From contig NZ_CP060298.1 in the NCBI RefSeq assembly GCF_014303395.1, positions 3,987,001 to 4,051,000 on the forward strand: DNA of 64,000 bases, written 5' to 3'. The notes below the pieces were generated by a model. It had not been told where the DNA came from. It ran no database searches and saw only the letters and a list, made by a program, of their open reading frames with translations. A program made the translations under genes and the position numbers. Below are positions 1 to 8,964 of the stretch, in pieces. The DNA comes from Nakamurella sp. PAMC28650. GTDB taxonomy: Bacteria; Actinomycetota; Actinomycetes; Mycobacteriales; Nakamurellaceae. Each line of letters begins with the position of its first letter. Positions within the stretch are counted from its first letter, which is position 1.

Positions 1-212
1 GCGGTTCCAGCAGCTGATTTGGAACACCCTGATCCACCAGATGAGCAACGCCCAATCCGAGGCCACCAACACTCACCTACGGGCCTTGACCCGCAGGTCG
101 TACGGCTTTCACAGCCCAGAAGCGTTGATAGCCATGGCAATGCTCACCCGCGGCGGGTTATGCCCGCCGCTTCCCGGACGCTAAACCACCCACGAAAACG
201 TCAGGAGACCCC
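1..212 (+). mobile_element. 3' end of an ISL3-type insertion sequence
   Basis: The window opens inside an insertion sequence. It holds the last 60 codons of a transposase and a short tail ending near 212 in a GGAGACCCC sequence, which I take as the right terminal inverted repeat. The following AAAAATTC (213-220) is the length and A/T-rich type expected for the 8-bp target duplication of ISL3 elements, but the left end lies outside the window, so neither the repeat nor the duplication can be confirmed. The element interrupts an IS66-type transposase gene on the other strand. Confidence 0.6.
2..184 (+). CDS. Transposase, ISL3 family, C-terminal fragment (5' truncated by window edge)
   Basis: The frame from base 2 to the TAA at 182-184 encodes 60 residues. 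They include the motif NAQSEATNTHLRALTRRSYGF followed by HSPEALIAMAML, which matches the conserved end of ISL3-family DDE transposases (N-x-x-x-E-x-x-N-x-x-x-(K/R)-x-x-x-R-x-x-x-G-F). The catalytic residues further upstream are outside the window except perhaps the final glutamate. The product would cut and join the element's ends. The family is inferred from this short segment only. Confidence 0.65.
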   Translation, partial: RFQQLIWNTLIHQMSNAQSEATNTHLRALTRRSYGFHSPEALIAMAMLTRGGLCPPLPGR

Positions 213-856
213 AAAAATTCGCCCAGGTCACCGGCGGCGCGACTGGTCACCGCGGCGACGGTGCCATCAGAGACAGGAATGCCGAACAGTTCGCTGATGG
301 CCTGGGCGGTCCGCTTCTTGGACAGGAACTGCCCCATGAACAGATAGATGACGACCGCGCACATCACCGGCCCGTACTGCACGGGTCCGCCCGCCTGGGC
401 GGGTGTGTCGCCGGTCGAGGTCTTCCCGCAGTGGCAGCGGCGGCTGATGATCTGATGTTCGGTGACGTGCACTTTGATCGGCGGGATGTCGAAGACCTGC
501 CGGCGTGAGCAGCCAACCTCGGTCGCATCGGCCAGATCCGATCCGCAGCCAGTGCAGCAGCTCGGTTCGTGGCGGATCACCACATCCGGGTCGGCGACCT
601 GGGCTGAAGTCTGCCCGCGGTGCCCGTCCTGTCCGCCGGGCTTGCGTGTGGACGGCGTGCGCAGCGACCTGGTCTTCGCCTTGCCGGGTCCGTCCGCCGA
701 TGGTGGCTTCGAGGAGTTCTGCGAGTTGGTCCGCAACCGTGCTTCCAGGTCCGCGACCCGCACCTTTAATGCCGCATTCTCGGCGCGGAGGGTGTTCAGT
801 TCGGTGCGCATTTCGACGATCAGTTCCACCAGTTCGGCGTACGTCGGCTGCGTCAT
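213..856 (-). pseudogene. IS66-family transposase, N-terminal half, interrupted by the ISL3-type element
   Basis: The gene starts at ATG 856 and reads a leucine-heptad coiled coil (residues 8-45, LVELIVEMRTELNTLRAEN), then NSQNSSKPPSADG, a typical IS66 TnpC motif, then a zinc-finger-like domain (CCTGCGSDL and RRCHCGK), then the start of the central transposase region (VQYGPVMCAVVIYLF...QFLSKKRTAQAISELFG). Homology stops after GEFL at about base 213, where the ISL3-type element begins; the open frame runs on 16 junk codons into that element. About half of a full-length IS66 transposase, including the DDE core, is missing here, so the gene is broken. The rest may lie beyond the left window edge. 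Confidence 0.8.
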
Positions 857-1420
857 TCCATTATTATCGCATCAGACAACACCATTGTTCGGCGACACGC
901 CGACACGGCTCACCCCACATAGATCGACATTCTCCGGTCTATTCGCCCAATGAATGACAGTCTATTTCACCGCGGTGAGACCTGACCAGTTACTCGGCAG
1001 GTATCAATCGCCGGCTCCAAAAGAGCCATTCCACGGTACCGTCAGGTCACGAGTGCGTCCAGATTGCCGACCTCGCCGACCGATAGGATGACGACCCTCA
1101 TTCCCCACCGTTCCCCCCTTTGTCAGGCGGCTCGGACATCCGGGTCGAACCCACCAACGATGGTGGTCGTCGCGGTGAGCAGTCGTGCGCGTCGGCCGGA
1201 CGTCCGATGTACCTGCGTCCCATCAATTCGGTTGCGCGCACCGGGCTCGGCGGACCACAGTGGCAAGGTCAGGCAGCGAGCGGCGAGCACGTCGAACTGC
1301 GCCGAGAACCGGGAGGGACCCACCCATGACTGTTCGAGCGGTAGCCCCGTCCCCTTCCCTTTCCGCCCCCGCCGCCGCACGTCCGGCCGGGGGTACCTGA
1401 CCCCAGGAGCCGCAGTGCCC
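857..1420. other. Intergenic region with lower GC and the RIO kinase leader
   Basis: About 560 bases without a convincing long gene. Bases 860-1040 are visibly less GC-rich than the surroundings, as expected for the upstream end of a transferred IS66 element, but I could not find an IS66 terminal repeat (GTAAGC-like). A 5-bp stem hairpin (GGCTC/GAGCC) lies at 1013-1027. The part from 1300 onward holds a strong ribosome-binding site and a 24-codon open frame (listed separately) ahead of the RIO kinase. Confidence 0.5.
1326..1400 (+). CDS. Possible 24-residue leader peptide upstream of the RIO kinase
   Basis: ATG at 1326 is preceded by GGGAGGG at about 1312-1318, a better Shine-Dalgarno match and spacing than most genes in the window. 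The frame encodes 24 residues rich in Ala, Pro and Ser and ends in TGA at 1398-1400, 14 bases before the first possible start of the RIO kinase. There is no similarity I recognise. It could be a translated leader that couples to the kinase, or a chance frame behind a purine-rich stretch. Confidence 0.35.
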   Translation: MTVRAVAPSPSLSAPAAARPAGGT

Positions 1421-2464
1421 ATGTCCGACCACCACGACCACCACGACCACCACGACCACCACGACCACCACGACCACCACGACCACCACGACGACCACCA
1501 CAACCACGACGACCACGACGACCACGACGACCACGACGACCACGACGACGACGACAGTCCCCCTCGCCGTACCACCCGCCGGCGTTCAGCCGGGCCACGC
1601 CTCGTGGCCGAGGGCCGGTCCGGCCGTTTCACGGTCGAGTCCGACGACGGCAACAAACAACGGGACGAGATCCGTTTCTCGTCCTACAATGTCGCCACCC
1701 ACGGCCCGGCCCCGGTGCCGGACTGGCTCATCACCGATCTCTCGGCCCACGACACCCCGCTCGGGGCACTGAAGTCGGGCAAGGAGGCGGACGTCACCCT
1801 CCTGGACCGATCACTGCCGGGTGGTCCGGGATGTCCGCTCGCCGTCAAGACCTACCGTGACAGCAATCACCGGATGTTCCACCGCGACAGCGGTTATCAG
1901 GAAGGCCGCCGGACGCGCCGATCACGCGAGGGTCGGGCGATGGCCAATCGAACCGCCTTCGGCCGGGACCTGTTGTCCGCCAAGTGGGCTGGCGCCGAGT
2001 TCGCCGTGCTCTCTGCGCTGTGGCGGGCGGAGGCCAGGGTTCCCTACCCGGTCCAGATCCTCGGTTCGGAGCTGATGATGGAGTTCGTCGGGACTCCCGA
2101 TGGCACTGCAGCGCCCAGACTCGCAGCCTGGCAGGGGGATTCGGACGAGTTCACCGGGTTGTGGCACGACCTGGTGGACACCCTGGAGACCCTCGCTCTG
2201 CAGGGACTGACCCACGGCGACCTGTCGCCGTACAACGTCCTGGTCCACGACGGGGGATGTGTGGTGATCGATCTACCCCAGGCGGTCGACATCGTGGCCA
2301 ACCCGCAGGGCGAATCTTTCCTCCAGCGGGACTGCCAGGTGATTGGGGATTTCTTCTCCCGGCGCGGTGTACTTGCCGCCGACGGCGAGTTGCTGGCGCT
2401 GCATCTGGGCAGCCTGGCGCACGGTGAGCCCGGAACGAGGGTCGATCAGCACGCTCTAATCTGA
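1421..2464 (+). CDS. RIO-type serine/threonine protein kinase with His/Asp-repeat N terminus
   Basis: This 347-residue protein has an atypical RIO kinase fold. The nucleotide-binding lysine region is SGKEADV (about residue 116), the catalytic loop is HGDLSPYNVL (about 264), and the metal-binding segment is VIDLPQAVD (about 282). RIO kinases phosphorylate or, by ATP hydrolysis, remodel partners; bacterial substrates are mostly unknown. Residues 3-47 are an almost pure His/Asp run made of HDH and DDH repeats, which could bind metal or simply reflect repeat slippage. The ATG at 1421 has AGGAG at 1405-1409; an in-frame GTG at 1415 has closer spacing and could be the real start. The mycothione reductase gene follows after 4 bases, so the two may be cotranscribed. 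Confidence 0.85.
   Translation: MSDHHDHHDHHDHHDHHDHHDHHDDHHNHDDHDDHDDHDDHDDDDSPPRRTTRRRSAGPRLVAEGRSGRFTVESDDGNKQRDEIRFSSYNVATHGPAPVPDWLITDLSAHDTPLGALKSGKEADVTLLDRSLPGGPGCPLAVKTYRDSNHRMFHRDSGYQEGRRTRRSREGRAMANRTAFGRDLLSAKWAGAEFAVLSALWRAEARVPYPVQILGSELMMEFVGTPDGTAAPRLAAWQGDSDEFTGLWHDLVDTLETLALQGLTHGDLSPYNVLVHDGGCVVIDLPQAVDIVANPQGESFLQRDCQVIGDFFSRRGVLAADGELLALHLGSLAHGEPGTRVDQHALI
1427..1551 (+). repeat. 9-bp tandem repeat (GACCACCAC) coding for His/Asp
   Basis: Roughly 125 bases made of GACCACCAC units that drift to GACCACGAC towards the 3' end. The repeat keeps the kinase reading frame because its unit is three codons. It also creates long but meaningless open frames on the opposite strand (poly-Val and Trp/Ser runs). 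Confidence 0.9.
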
Positions 2465-2468
2465 AGGT

Positions 2469-3872
2469 ATGCCCCATTTCGATCTGATCATCGTCGGCTC
2501 CGGCTCCGGGAACTCGATCCCGGGCCCGGAGTTCGAGCAGTGGAACATCGCCATCGTCGAGGACGGCCTGTTCGGCGGCACCTGTCTGAACGTCGGCTGC
2601 ATCCCGACCAAGATGTTCGTCCATCCGGCCGAACTCGCGGACGCCTCGCGGCATGCGGCCCACCTGGACGTCACCTCCCACCTGGACGCGGTGGACTGGC
2701 CGGGCATGCGGGACCGGATCTTCGGCCGGATCGATGCCATCGAGGCCGGCGGCCGCCAGTACCGCGAGGGCACGGGCAGCCCCAACGTCACCGTCTTCGC
2801 CGGTCGCGGGGTCTTCACCGGCCACAAGGCCCTGCACGTCGACCTGCACGACGGGAACACCGCCGAGCTGACCGCGGATCGTTTCGTGCTGGCCGCCGGA
2901 TCCAGGGCGGTCATCCCGGACATCCCGGGCCTGACCGGGGGCAGCGTGCCGTTCCACACCTCGGACAGCATCATGCGGATCGACCGGCTACCCGCCAGCA
3001 TCTTGATCCTGGGCGGCGGATACATCGCCGCCGAGTTCGCCCACGTCTTCTCCTCCTTCGGGGTGGAGGTGACCCAACTCGTCCGGGGCGACCGGCTGCT
3101 GAGGTCGCACGACGCCGACATCTCGGCCGCCTTCACGGCCGAAGCGTCCGCACGGTACGAGGTGGTGCTGGGTGTGGTCCCCGACCACGTCGTCGCCACC
3201 GAGACCGGCGTCGCCGCCACCTTCGCCGACGCATCGGGACCGCGGACGGTGGAGGCCGAGTTGCTGCTGGTCGCGACGGGGCGATACCCGAACGGACCGA
3301 GGCTGGGTGTCACCGCAACCGGGGTCGAACTGCACGACGACGGCCGGGTGGTGGTGGACGAATACCAGCGCACCCGGGTCGAGGGCATCTATGCACTCGG
3401 GGACGTCTCCACCGAGTACCAGCTCAAGCACGTGGCCAACCAGGAGGCCAGGATCGTCCGCCACAACCTCGCTCACCCCGACGCGCCCAGGAAGTCCGAC
3501 CATCGATTCGTTCCGGCGGCGGTCTTCACCGACCCGCAGATCGCCTCCGTGGGCCTGACCGAACGGCAGGCGCAAGAGCGGGGACTGGACTATGCGGTGA
3601 AGCAACAGGACTACGGCGACATTGCGGCCGGCTGGGCCAGGGAGGATCGGGGACACTTCCTCAAGGTCCTGTCCGACCGGCGGACCGGGCTGCTGCTGGG
3701 CGCCCACGTCATCGGACCCGAAGCGGCCACCGTCATCCAGCCGCTGATCCAGGCGATGTCATTCGGCCAGCTGCCGCACGAGGTCGCACGTGGCCAGTAC
3801 TGGATCCACCCGGCGCTCTCGGAGCTGGTGGAGAACGCACTACTCGGGCTGCCGGCCCCGACCGGCCCATGA
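2469..3872 (+). CDS. mtr: Mycothione reductase (NADPH-dependent)
   Basis: A 467-residue FAD-dependent disulfide reductase that recycles mycothione to mycothiol, the main low-molecular-weight thiol of actinobacteria. It has the FAD-binding GSGSGN (residues 11-16), the redox-active GGTCLNVGCIPTK (cysteines near 39 and 44), a second nucleotide-binding fold at LGGGYIAAEF (about 180), ALGDVS for FAD, and the C-terminal YWIHPALSELVENALLGL carrying the catalytic His. The unusual GSGSGNS start and the HPALSEL ending distinguish mycothione reductase from lipoamide dehydrogenase or mercuric reductase. Length fits the family (about 460). It overlaps the next gene by 4 bases (ATGA), which suggests translational coupling. 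Confidence 0.93.
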   Translation: MPHFDLIIVGSGSGNSIPGPEFEQWNIAIVEDGLFGGTCLNVGCIPTKMFVHPAELADASRHAAHLDVTSHLDAVDWPGMRDRIFGRIDAIEAGGRQYREGTGSPNVTVFAGRGVFTGHKALHVDLHDGNTAELTADRFVLAAGSRAVIPDIPGLTGGSVPFHTSDSIMRIDRLPASILILGGGYIAAEFAHVFSSFGVEVTQLVRGDRLLRSHDADISAAFTAEASARYEVVLGVVPDHVVATETGVAATFADASGPRTVEAELLLVATGRYPNGPRLGVTATGVELHDDGRVVVDEYQRTRVEGIYALGDVSTEYQLKHVANQEARIVRHNLAHPDAPRKSDHRFVPAAVFTDPQIASVGLTERQAQERGLDYAVKQQDYGDIAAGWAREDRGHFLKVLSDRRTGLLLGAHVIGPEAATVIQPLIQAMSFGQLPHEVARGQYWIHPALSELVENALLGLPAPTGP

Positions 3873-4468
3873 CCTGGCGCAACACCGTCTCCGACGCGGC
3901 GGGGGTCGACGTGAGCGTCGACCCGCCCTGGTTGCTGGCCCCCTTGTTCCTCAGGGACTTCTTCCGGCTGCAGGTCACCGGCCCCGGTCCCGGCCCGCTC
4001 GCCGATCAGCCGCCGGCCGAACGGCTCGTCGATCCGTGGCTGATGCACTCCGTGCGTCCGGATCGCACCGTGATGTTGACGGCCGCGGCCGCGGACTGGC
4101 CCGCCTGGTGGGAGCAGGCGGTCGACTACCGGCCAGGTGGGCCCGCGCCGCGGGTCGCCGACCTGGTGGCGTTCTCCCCCGCGCTCAGCGACTCCTGGCC
4201 ACAGGTGGTCAACTGGTTCGACAAGTGGCTCGGCCGACGCCGACCGACGGATCCGGGCCCGTCGGTGGAACACGCGATGCTGGACGATTTCGATCGGCGA
4301 TACGGACGTCCACCCGCCCACCGATCGATGCGCGTACTCGTCATCCCGGTGATCGGCAGTCTGTTCATCCGACCGGAACCGGACCGCCTGGTGGTCTCCG
4401 TCGGGCTGCGCCGGGACGTGAGCCGCTACCGGGACCTGCTCGACCCCGTCCTGGTGGACTTCTTCTGA
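3869..4468 (+). CDS. Hypothetical protein coupled to mycothione reductase
   Basis: This 199-residue protein begins at the ATG that overlaps the mtr stop codon, the reason for choosing this start. I do not recognise a family. It has no clear signal peptide or membrane segment. It is rich in Trp, Pro and Arg (for example WLLAPLFLRDFFRLQ near the start, SWPQVVNWFDKWLG in the middle) and ends in a beta-rich segment, RPEPDRLVVSVGLRRDVSRYRD. Coupling to mtr suggests a linked but unknown role. It converges with map, whose stop is 38 bases away. Confidence 0.75.
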   Translation: MTWRNTVSDAAGVDVSVDPPWLLAPLFLRDFFRLQVTGPGPGPLADQPPAERLVDPWLMHSVRPDRTVMLTAAAADWPAWWEQAVDYRPGGPAPRVADLVAFSPALSDSWPQVVNWFDKWLGRRRPTDPGPSVEHAMLDDFDRRYGRPPAHRSMRVLVIPVIGSLFIRPEPDRLVVSVGLRRDVSRYRDLLDPVLVDFF

Positions 4469-4506
4469 CCCGACGATCGACCTGACGTCCGTCGACCCGG
4501 GTCGTT

Positions 4507-5361
4507 TCACGGCACCGTGAGGACCTCCGCGCCGGTCTCGGTGACGACGAGCGTGTGCTCGAACTGGGCGGTCCAGGACTTGTCCTTGGTGGTCACGGTC
4601 CAGTTGTCGTCCCACTGCTCCCAGCCGATACCGCCCACGGTGATCATCGGCTCGATGGTGAAGGTCATGCCCTTCTCCAGGACGGTCGTCACGCTCGGCT
4701 CGTCGTAATGCAGGATCACCAGGCCGGAATGGAAGGTCCGGCCGATCCCGTGTCCGGTGTAGTCGCGGACGACGCCGTAGCCGAACCGTTTGGCGTAGGA
4801 CTCGATGACCCGTCCGATCACGTTGAGCTGACGACCGGGAGCGACGGCCTTGATGGCCCTCCGGAGACACTCCTGGGTGCGCTCGACCAGCAGCCGGTTC
4901 TCCTCTGAGACGTTGCCCGAGAGATAGGTCGCGTTGGTGTCGCCGTGCACGCCGTCGATGTAGGCGGTGACGTCGATGTTCACGATGTCACCGTCCTGGA
5001 TGACGGTGGTATCCGGGATCCCGTGGCAGATGACCTCGTTGAGCGACGTGCAGCAGGACTTGGGAAAGCCCCGGTAGCCGAGCGTCGACGGGTAGGCGCC
5101 GTGATCGCACAGGTATTCGTGGACGATCTTGTCGAGCGTGTCCGTGGTGACCCCCGGCACGACGGCACGCCCCGCCTCGCCCATCGCCCTGGCCGCGAGA
5201 CGCGAGGCCAGGCGCATCTTCTCGATCGTCTCGTCGGTCTGTACCCATGACTCGGTGCTCTTGGCCGGGGCCGGCTTCCCGACGTACTCGGGACGGATGA
5301 CGGAGGCCGGGACCGAACGGGCGGGAGTCGGGGTTCCGGGCTTGATGATGGTGCGCAGCAT
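4507..5361 (-). CDS. map: Methionine aminopeptidase, type I
   Basis: A 284-residue metalloprotease that removes the N-terminal Met from nascent proteins. All five metal ligands are visible: Asp in [10 protein letters not shown], Asp in HGDTN, His in GHGIGRTFH, Glu in TIEPMI and Glu in QFEHTLVV; the substrate His is in EVICHGIPD. The N-terminal extension of about 40 residues with a Pro-rich linker resembles M. tuberculosis MapB (285 residues), a long-form type I enzyme. The gene follows the penicillin-binding lipoprotein by 10 bases on the same strand, so they are probably one operon, as in mycobacteria. Confidence 0.95.
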   Translation of the reverse strand: MLRTIIKPGTPTPARSVPASVIRPEYVGKPAPAKSTESWVQTDETIEKMRLASRLAARAMGEAGRAVVPGVTTDTLDKIVHEYLCDHGAYPSTLGYRGFPKSCCTSLNEVICHGIPDTTVIQDGDIVNIDVTAYIDGVHGDTNATYLSGNVSEENRLLVERTQECLRRAIKAVAPGRQLNVIGRVIESYAKRFGYGVVRDYTGHGIGRTFHSGLVILHYDEPSVTTVLEKGMTFTIEPMITVGGIGWEQWDDNWTVTTKDKSWTAQFEHTLVVTETGAEVLTVP

Positions 5362-5371
5362 GGAACCGAGC

Positions 5372-7204
5372 TTACGGAAGGTACTTGAGGAAGAAGTCCG
5401 CGATCTTCGTGGTCTTCACCGACGAGTTGCCGGCCAGGATGAAGACCGCGAACGCCACGTCGCCGCGATAGCCGACCGTCCAGGCATGGGCCTGGTCCAC
5501 CCCCTTGGCGTTGATGAAATCCGCCGTCCCGGTCTTGGCGTACACCGTGCCGGCGTCCTGCAGCGTCGAGGCGGTCCCGTCCGTGACCACCGCCCGCATC
5601 AACAGCCTCATGCCGGACTGGGCCGCCGCCGACCTCTGGACCACCGGCTGGTCGATGGTGGTCCGCGTCCCGCGGATGATCGTCGGCATCGGCATCCGGC
5701 CGTCGGCGACGGTGGCCGCCATCAGGGCCTCCGAGAACGGGGTGACGAGATCGACGCCCTGGCCGAAGCCGTTCTCGGCCTTCTGGGTGATCGAGTCCGC
5801 GTTCGGGATCTTCCCCGTCAGCGTGTTCAGTCCGGGGATGACGAAGTCACGGCCGATGCCGTACTCGGACGCCGCCCTGGTCAGCGCGTCGGCCGGCATC
5901 AGGGTCGCCAGCTTCGCGAAGGTGGTGTTGCACGACCTGGCGAACGCGGTGGTCACCGAGACCGTGCCCAGGTCGAAGCTGTGGTAGTTGTGGATCTGCC
6001 GGGAGTCGATGGTGAAGGCGCCCGGACATTCCAGCTGGGTGGTCGGCGTGACCAGTGCGCTGTCGAAGGCCGCCGTCGCCGTCACCACCTTGAAGGTGGA
6101 CCCCGGTGGATACTCGCCCGACAGGGCGATCGGGCCGAGCACGTTCGCCGGCTGGTTCTGGGCGACCGCGAGGATCTCCCCGGTGGACGGCGCGATGGCG
6201 ACCAGAACGGTCGGGTCCTGGTAGAGCGAGATCGCCTTCTCGGCGGCCAGCTGGACCTTGGTGTCCAGGGTCAGGGTGACGTTCTTGCCCGGTTGCGCGG
6301 CCTGTGCCGCCAGCGTGTCCAGCTCGGCACCGGTGGCGTCGATGGAATCGATCTCCCAACCGGGGACGCCCAGGGCGAGCTTGTTCGCCGTCGGATTCAC
6401 CTGGGCGAGCAACATCTTGGCGAAGTCCTTGGTAGGTGGCAGGTTTCGCGTCGTCGACGGGAAGCTCAGACCATGCAGCCGGTCGAGCTGGGCGCTGACC
6501 GTCCGGTAGTCGTCCTCCCGCAGGTTCGTCACCGTGTAGCCGGTCGTCGGCGTCGAGGCCTTGACGCCGGCGACCACCGAATCGGCGGTGACGGTGGGAT
6601 CGAGCTTGCCGAGGATCCCGGCCAGCGCGGTCGCGGTGCCCGCCAGATCGGTGATCTTGTCCGGCAGTGCCACCACCGAATACACCGTGATGGGGGCCAG
6701 GATCTGTTGGTTGTCGCGGTCGACGACCGCACCGTTGGTGGCCGAGGTCGTCCTGAGCACCACCGTCTGGGCCTCGCCGAGGTGCGGATTGATCAGCGTC
6801 GCGGCCCACTGGGCCTTCCACGGATCACCGGTCGAGGTGCGGGTGAAGATCCAGTTGGCGGTGTACTTCCAGGTGATCCCGTTGGGCAGGGACCAGGTGA
6901 AGTCCGCCGCGGCCGTCGCCGTGTTGGCGTCGGTCACCGTCGGTCTTCCGGTGTGGACGGCCAAGGTGGTCGGCGCCAGGTTCTTGAAGACCGAGCCCAC
7001 CTCCTCGGACGCCGATCCCGGGTCGGAGGTCAGGGCTGCGATCGGGCCCGGCTGCAGACCCTGCCAGGCGGCGACGAACTTGGCGACGACCGCGTCCGGC
7101 GCGGCGCCGGCGTCCGGGGTCGGGGAAACACTGGTACAGGCCGTCACCGCCATCAGGCACGCGACCAGAAGCGCCCACCGCCCACGGCGACCCTGAAGGA
7201 ACAT
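5372..7204 (-). CDS. Penicillin-binding lipoprotein (D,D-transpeptidase, PBP2-like)
   Basis: A 610-residue peptidoglycan transpeptidase. It starts with a lipoprotein signal (positively charged GRRGR, hydrophobic LLVACLMAV, then TAC with Cys 23 as lipidation site). Residues about 40-170 look like the MecA_N/NTF2-like domain, then a PBP dimerisation domain, then the transpeptidase domain with STFK (nucleophile Ser about 368), SCN (about 425) and KTGT (about 555). The family crosslinks cell-wall peptides outside the membrane. The start is set by the signal peptide; the open frame extends further upstream but without it. It is homologous in content and position to M. tuberculosis Rv2864c. It is divergent from the MFS exporter and probably cotranscribed with map. 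Confidence 0.92.
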   Translation of the reverse strand: MFLQGRRGRWALLVACLMAVTACTSVSPTPDAGAAPDAVVAKFVAAWQGLQPGPIAALTSDPGSASEEVGSVFKNLAPTTLAVHTGRPTVTDANTATAAADFTWSLPNGITWKYTANWIFTRTSTGDPWKAQWAATLINPHLGEAQTVVLRTTSATNGAVVDRDNQQILAPITVYSVVALPDKITDLAGTATALAGILGKLDPTVTADSVVAGVKASTPTTGYTVTNLREDDYRTVSAQLDRLHGLSFPSTTRNLPPTKDFAKMLLAQVNPTANKLALGVPGWEIDSIDATGAELDTLAAQAAQPGKNVTLTLDTKVQLAAEKAISLYQDPTVLVAIAPSTGEILAVAQNQPANVLGPIALSGEYPPGSTFKVVTATAAFDSALVTPTTQLECPGAFTIDSRQIHNYHSFDLGTVSVTTAFARSCNTTFAKLATLMPADALTRAASEYGIGRDFVIPGLNTLTGKIPNADSITQKAENGFGQGVDLVTPFSEALMAATVADGRMPMPTIIRGTRTTIDQPVVQRSAAAQSGMRLLMRAVVTDGTASTLQDAGTVYAKTGTADFINAKGVDQAHAWTVGYRGDVAFAVFILAGNSSVKTTKIADFFLKYLP

Positions 7205-7328
7205 GGGGGCAGTATTCCTCGGCCGGGTGCGGTGACGGGCTTCCCACGCCGCCCACGCGGGTGTGAGACTTCCAGAGCTTGGTCCGGGAACGCACCATCG
7301 CGCCCCGGCCAACCCACAGGGGGACGTC

Positions 7329-8888
7329 ATGACAGCTCCGTCGAAGTCGCGCTACCTGGCCCTGACCGCCATGCTCTTCGCCGTCGCCATGACGTTCATC
7401 GACCAGACCATCGTCTCGATCGCCACACCGCGCATCCAGCACGAACTGGCGCTGTCCCGGGGTGGGGTGCAGTGGGTCGTCAACGGCTACATCCTGGCGC
7501 TGGCAGCAGGTTTCGCCTTCGGCGGGCGGCTCGCCGATGTGGTCGGATCCAAGAAGATGGTGCTGATCGGCATCATCGGGTTCGCCGGTTCGTCCGCCCT
7601 GTGCGGGGCAACGCCCCACGGGTCCTTCGCGCAGACCTGGATCGTCTTCTTCCGGGTGGTGCAGGGCCTGTCCGCCGCGGCGATGATCCCGGCGGCACTG
7701 GCGGTCGTGGTGGCGGCCTTCCCGATCGGTGAGCGCGGCAAGGCACTGGCCATCTTCTTCGGCGTCAGCGGCGGCCTGACTGCGATCGGTCCGATCGCCG
7801 GCGGCTACCTCACCCAGTGGACGTGGCGGGCCATCTTCTGGATCAACGTCCCGATCGCCGTGATCGCGATCGTGCTGGCCGTGCGGGCCCACATCCCGAG
7901 CATCGGGCGGAAGGAGTCGATCGACTACCGCGGCGCGGTGCTGGCCGCACTCGGCATGGGCCTGAGCGTCTTCGGTTTCGAACAGGCCGCGACCTGGGGA
8001 TGGTCGAGCGTCCGGACGTGGCTGTGCATCGTCGGCGGACTGGCCGTCATCGCTGTCTTCGTCCTCGCCCAACTGCGCACCCCGGTTCCTCTGATCAAGG
8101 TGCGGATCTTCCGCGACCGGGCCTTCCTGGTCGACAGCGTGGTGCTGTTCTTCTCGATGATCGCCTTCGTCCCGGTGTTCTTCTTCGCCAGCGTCTATTC
8201 GCAGGTCTCCCTGGGGTACGACGCCAACAGCGCGGGTCTGTACCTGCTGGTCTTCTTCGCCGGCTTCGCGCCGGCGGCCCAGATCGGCGGCCGGATCCTG
8301 GACGGCCGCGGCGCCCGGCCAGCGCTCCTGGCCGGCTCGGCGATCGGGGCGATCGGCTTCGCCCTCTGGGCGATGAAGCTGACCGACCTCCGGCTCGGCT
8401 CGCAGTGGTACGCGACCGTGCTCGCCGGGGCCGGCATCGGCCTGTTGCTCGGCCCGGCCAGCACCGATGCGGTGAACCGTGCGATCGGCGCGTCCTACGG
8501 CGAGGTCACCGGTATCTCGCAGACGATCCGCAACTACGGCTCGGCCCTCGGGTTGGCGGTGCTGGGGACCCTGCTGGGCAACGTGTTCACCAGTCGCCTG
8601 ACGGGCACCTTCATCAGCGCCGGCGTGCCGGTCGCCCAGGCCGGAGCGGCCGCGTCGGCAGCGGCCGCCGGCAGCACCGGGGGGACCGGCTCGACGGGCC
8701 CGTCAGGGCTACCGGCGGCGGCCATGGCGAGGATCCAGGCTGCCGTCCCGCAGGACTTCGCCGTCGCCACCCGCGCCGTCCTGATCGGGATGGCCGTCGC
8801 ACTCGCGATCTCACTGGTCGCGTCGGCCTTCCATCCGGGCGGTGTCGTCACCGCGGAGAGATCGGAGCCGGCCGCCGCGCTGCGGTGA
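7329..8888 (+). CDS. MFS transporter, DHA2 (EmrB/QacA-like) drug exporter
   Basis: This 519-residue integral membrane protein looks like a 14-helix drug:H+ antiporter. Helix 1 carries FIDQTIVSIATPRIQ, a version of the DHA2 motif with the membrane Asp; GGRLADVVGSKK is the loop 2-3 motif A; ISGGLTAIGPIAGGYL is close to motif C. Such pumps export amphipathic drugs or cations, but the substrate cannot be read from sequence. A Gly/Ser/Ala-rich stretch (AAAAGSTGGTGSTGPSG) lies in a late loop. GGGGGACGTC upstream gives a weak ribosome-binding site. The BluB-CobT gene follows 76 bases downstream on the same strand and may be cotranscribed. Confidence 0.88.
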   Translation: MTAPSKSRYLALTAMLFAVAMTFIDQTIVSIATPRIQHELALSRGGVQWVVNGYILALAAGFAFGGRLADVVGSKKMVLIGIIGFAGSSALCGATPHGSFAQTWIVFFRVVQGLSAAAMIPAALAVVVAAFPIGERGKALAIFFGVSGGLTAIGPIAGGYLTQWTWRAIFWINVPIAVIAIVLAVRAHIPSIGRKESIDYRGAVLAALGMGLSVFGFEQAATWGWSSVRTWLCIVGGLAVIAVFVLAQLRTPVPLIKVRIFRDRAFLVDSVVLFFSMIAFVPVFFFASVYSQVSLGYDANSAGLYLLVFFAGFAPAAQIGGRILDGRGARPALLAGSAIGAIGFALWAMKLTDLRLGSQWYATVLAGAGIGLLLGPASTDAVNRAIGASYGEVTGISQTIRNYGSALGLAVLGTLLGNVFTSRLTGTFISAGVPVAQAGAAASAAAAGSTGGTGSTGPSGLPAAAMARIQAAVPQDFAVATRAVLIGMAVALAISLVASAFHPGGVVTAERSEPAAALR

Positions 8889-8964
8889 CCGGACGGACGT
8901 TCCGGATGCGCCCTTGCATGGACCGGATGCGCCCCGGACGTCCCGGTGGTGGGATTCTGCTGGG

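Noticed and set aside
1013-1027. Hairpin GGCTC-CAAAA-GAGCC as terminator or IS end
   Set aside because: The stem is only 5 bp, there is no T-tract, and the sequence does not match the ISL3 end at 212.
1223-1543. Minus-strand frames with long Val, Trp/Ser or Arg/Gly runs
   Set aside because: They are the reverse of the GACCACCAC repeat in the RIO kinase gene and have no independent start signal or domain.
2540-3868. Long upstream extension of the gene at 3869
   Set aside because: It would overlap all of mtr in another frame and has Arg/Gly-rich shadow composition; the ATG overlapping the mtr stop is the natural start.
5129-7732. 867-codon open frame on the plus strand
   Set aside because: It runs antisense to the methionine aminopeptidase and penicillin-binding lipoprotein, whose catalytic motifs are intact; its translation is low-complexity Arg/Gly/Val typical of high-GC shadow frames.
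8889-8964. Cobalamin riboswitch ahead of the BluB-CobT gene
   Set aside because: The gap is only 76 bases and lacks a B12-box; it holds just a 12-base direct repeat.
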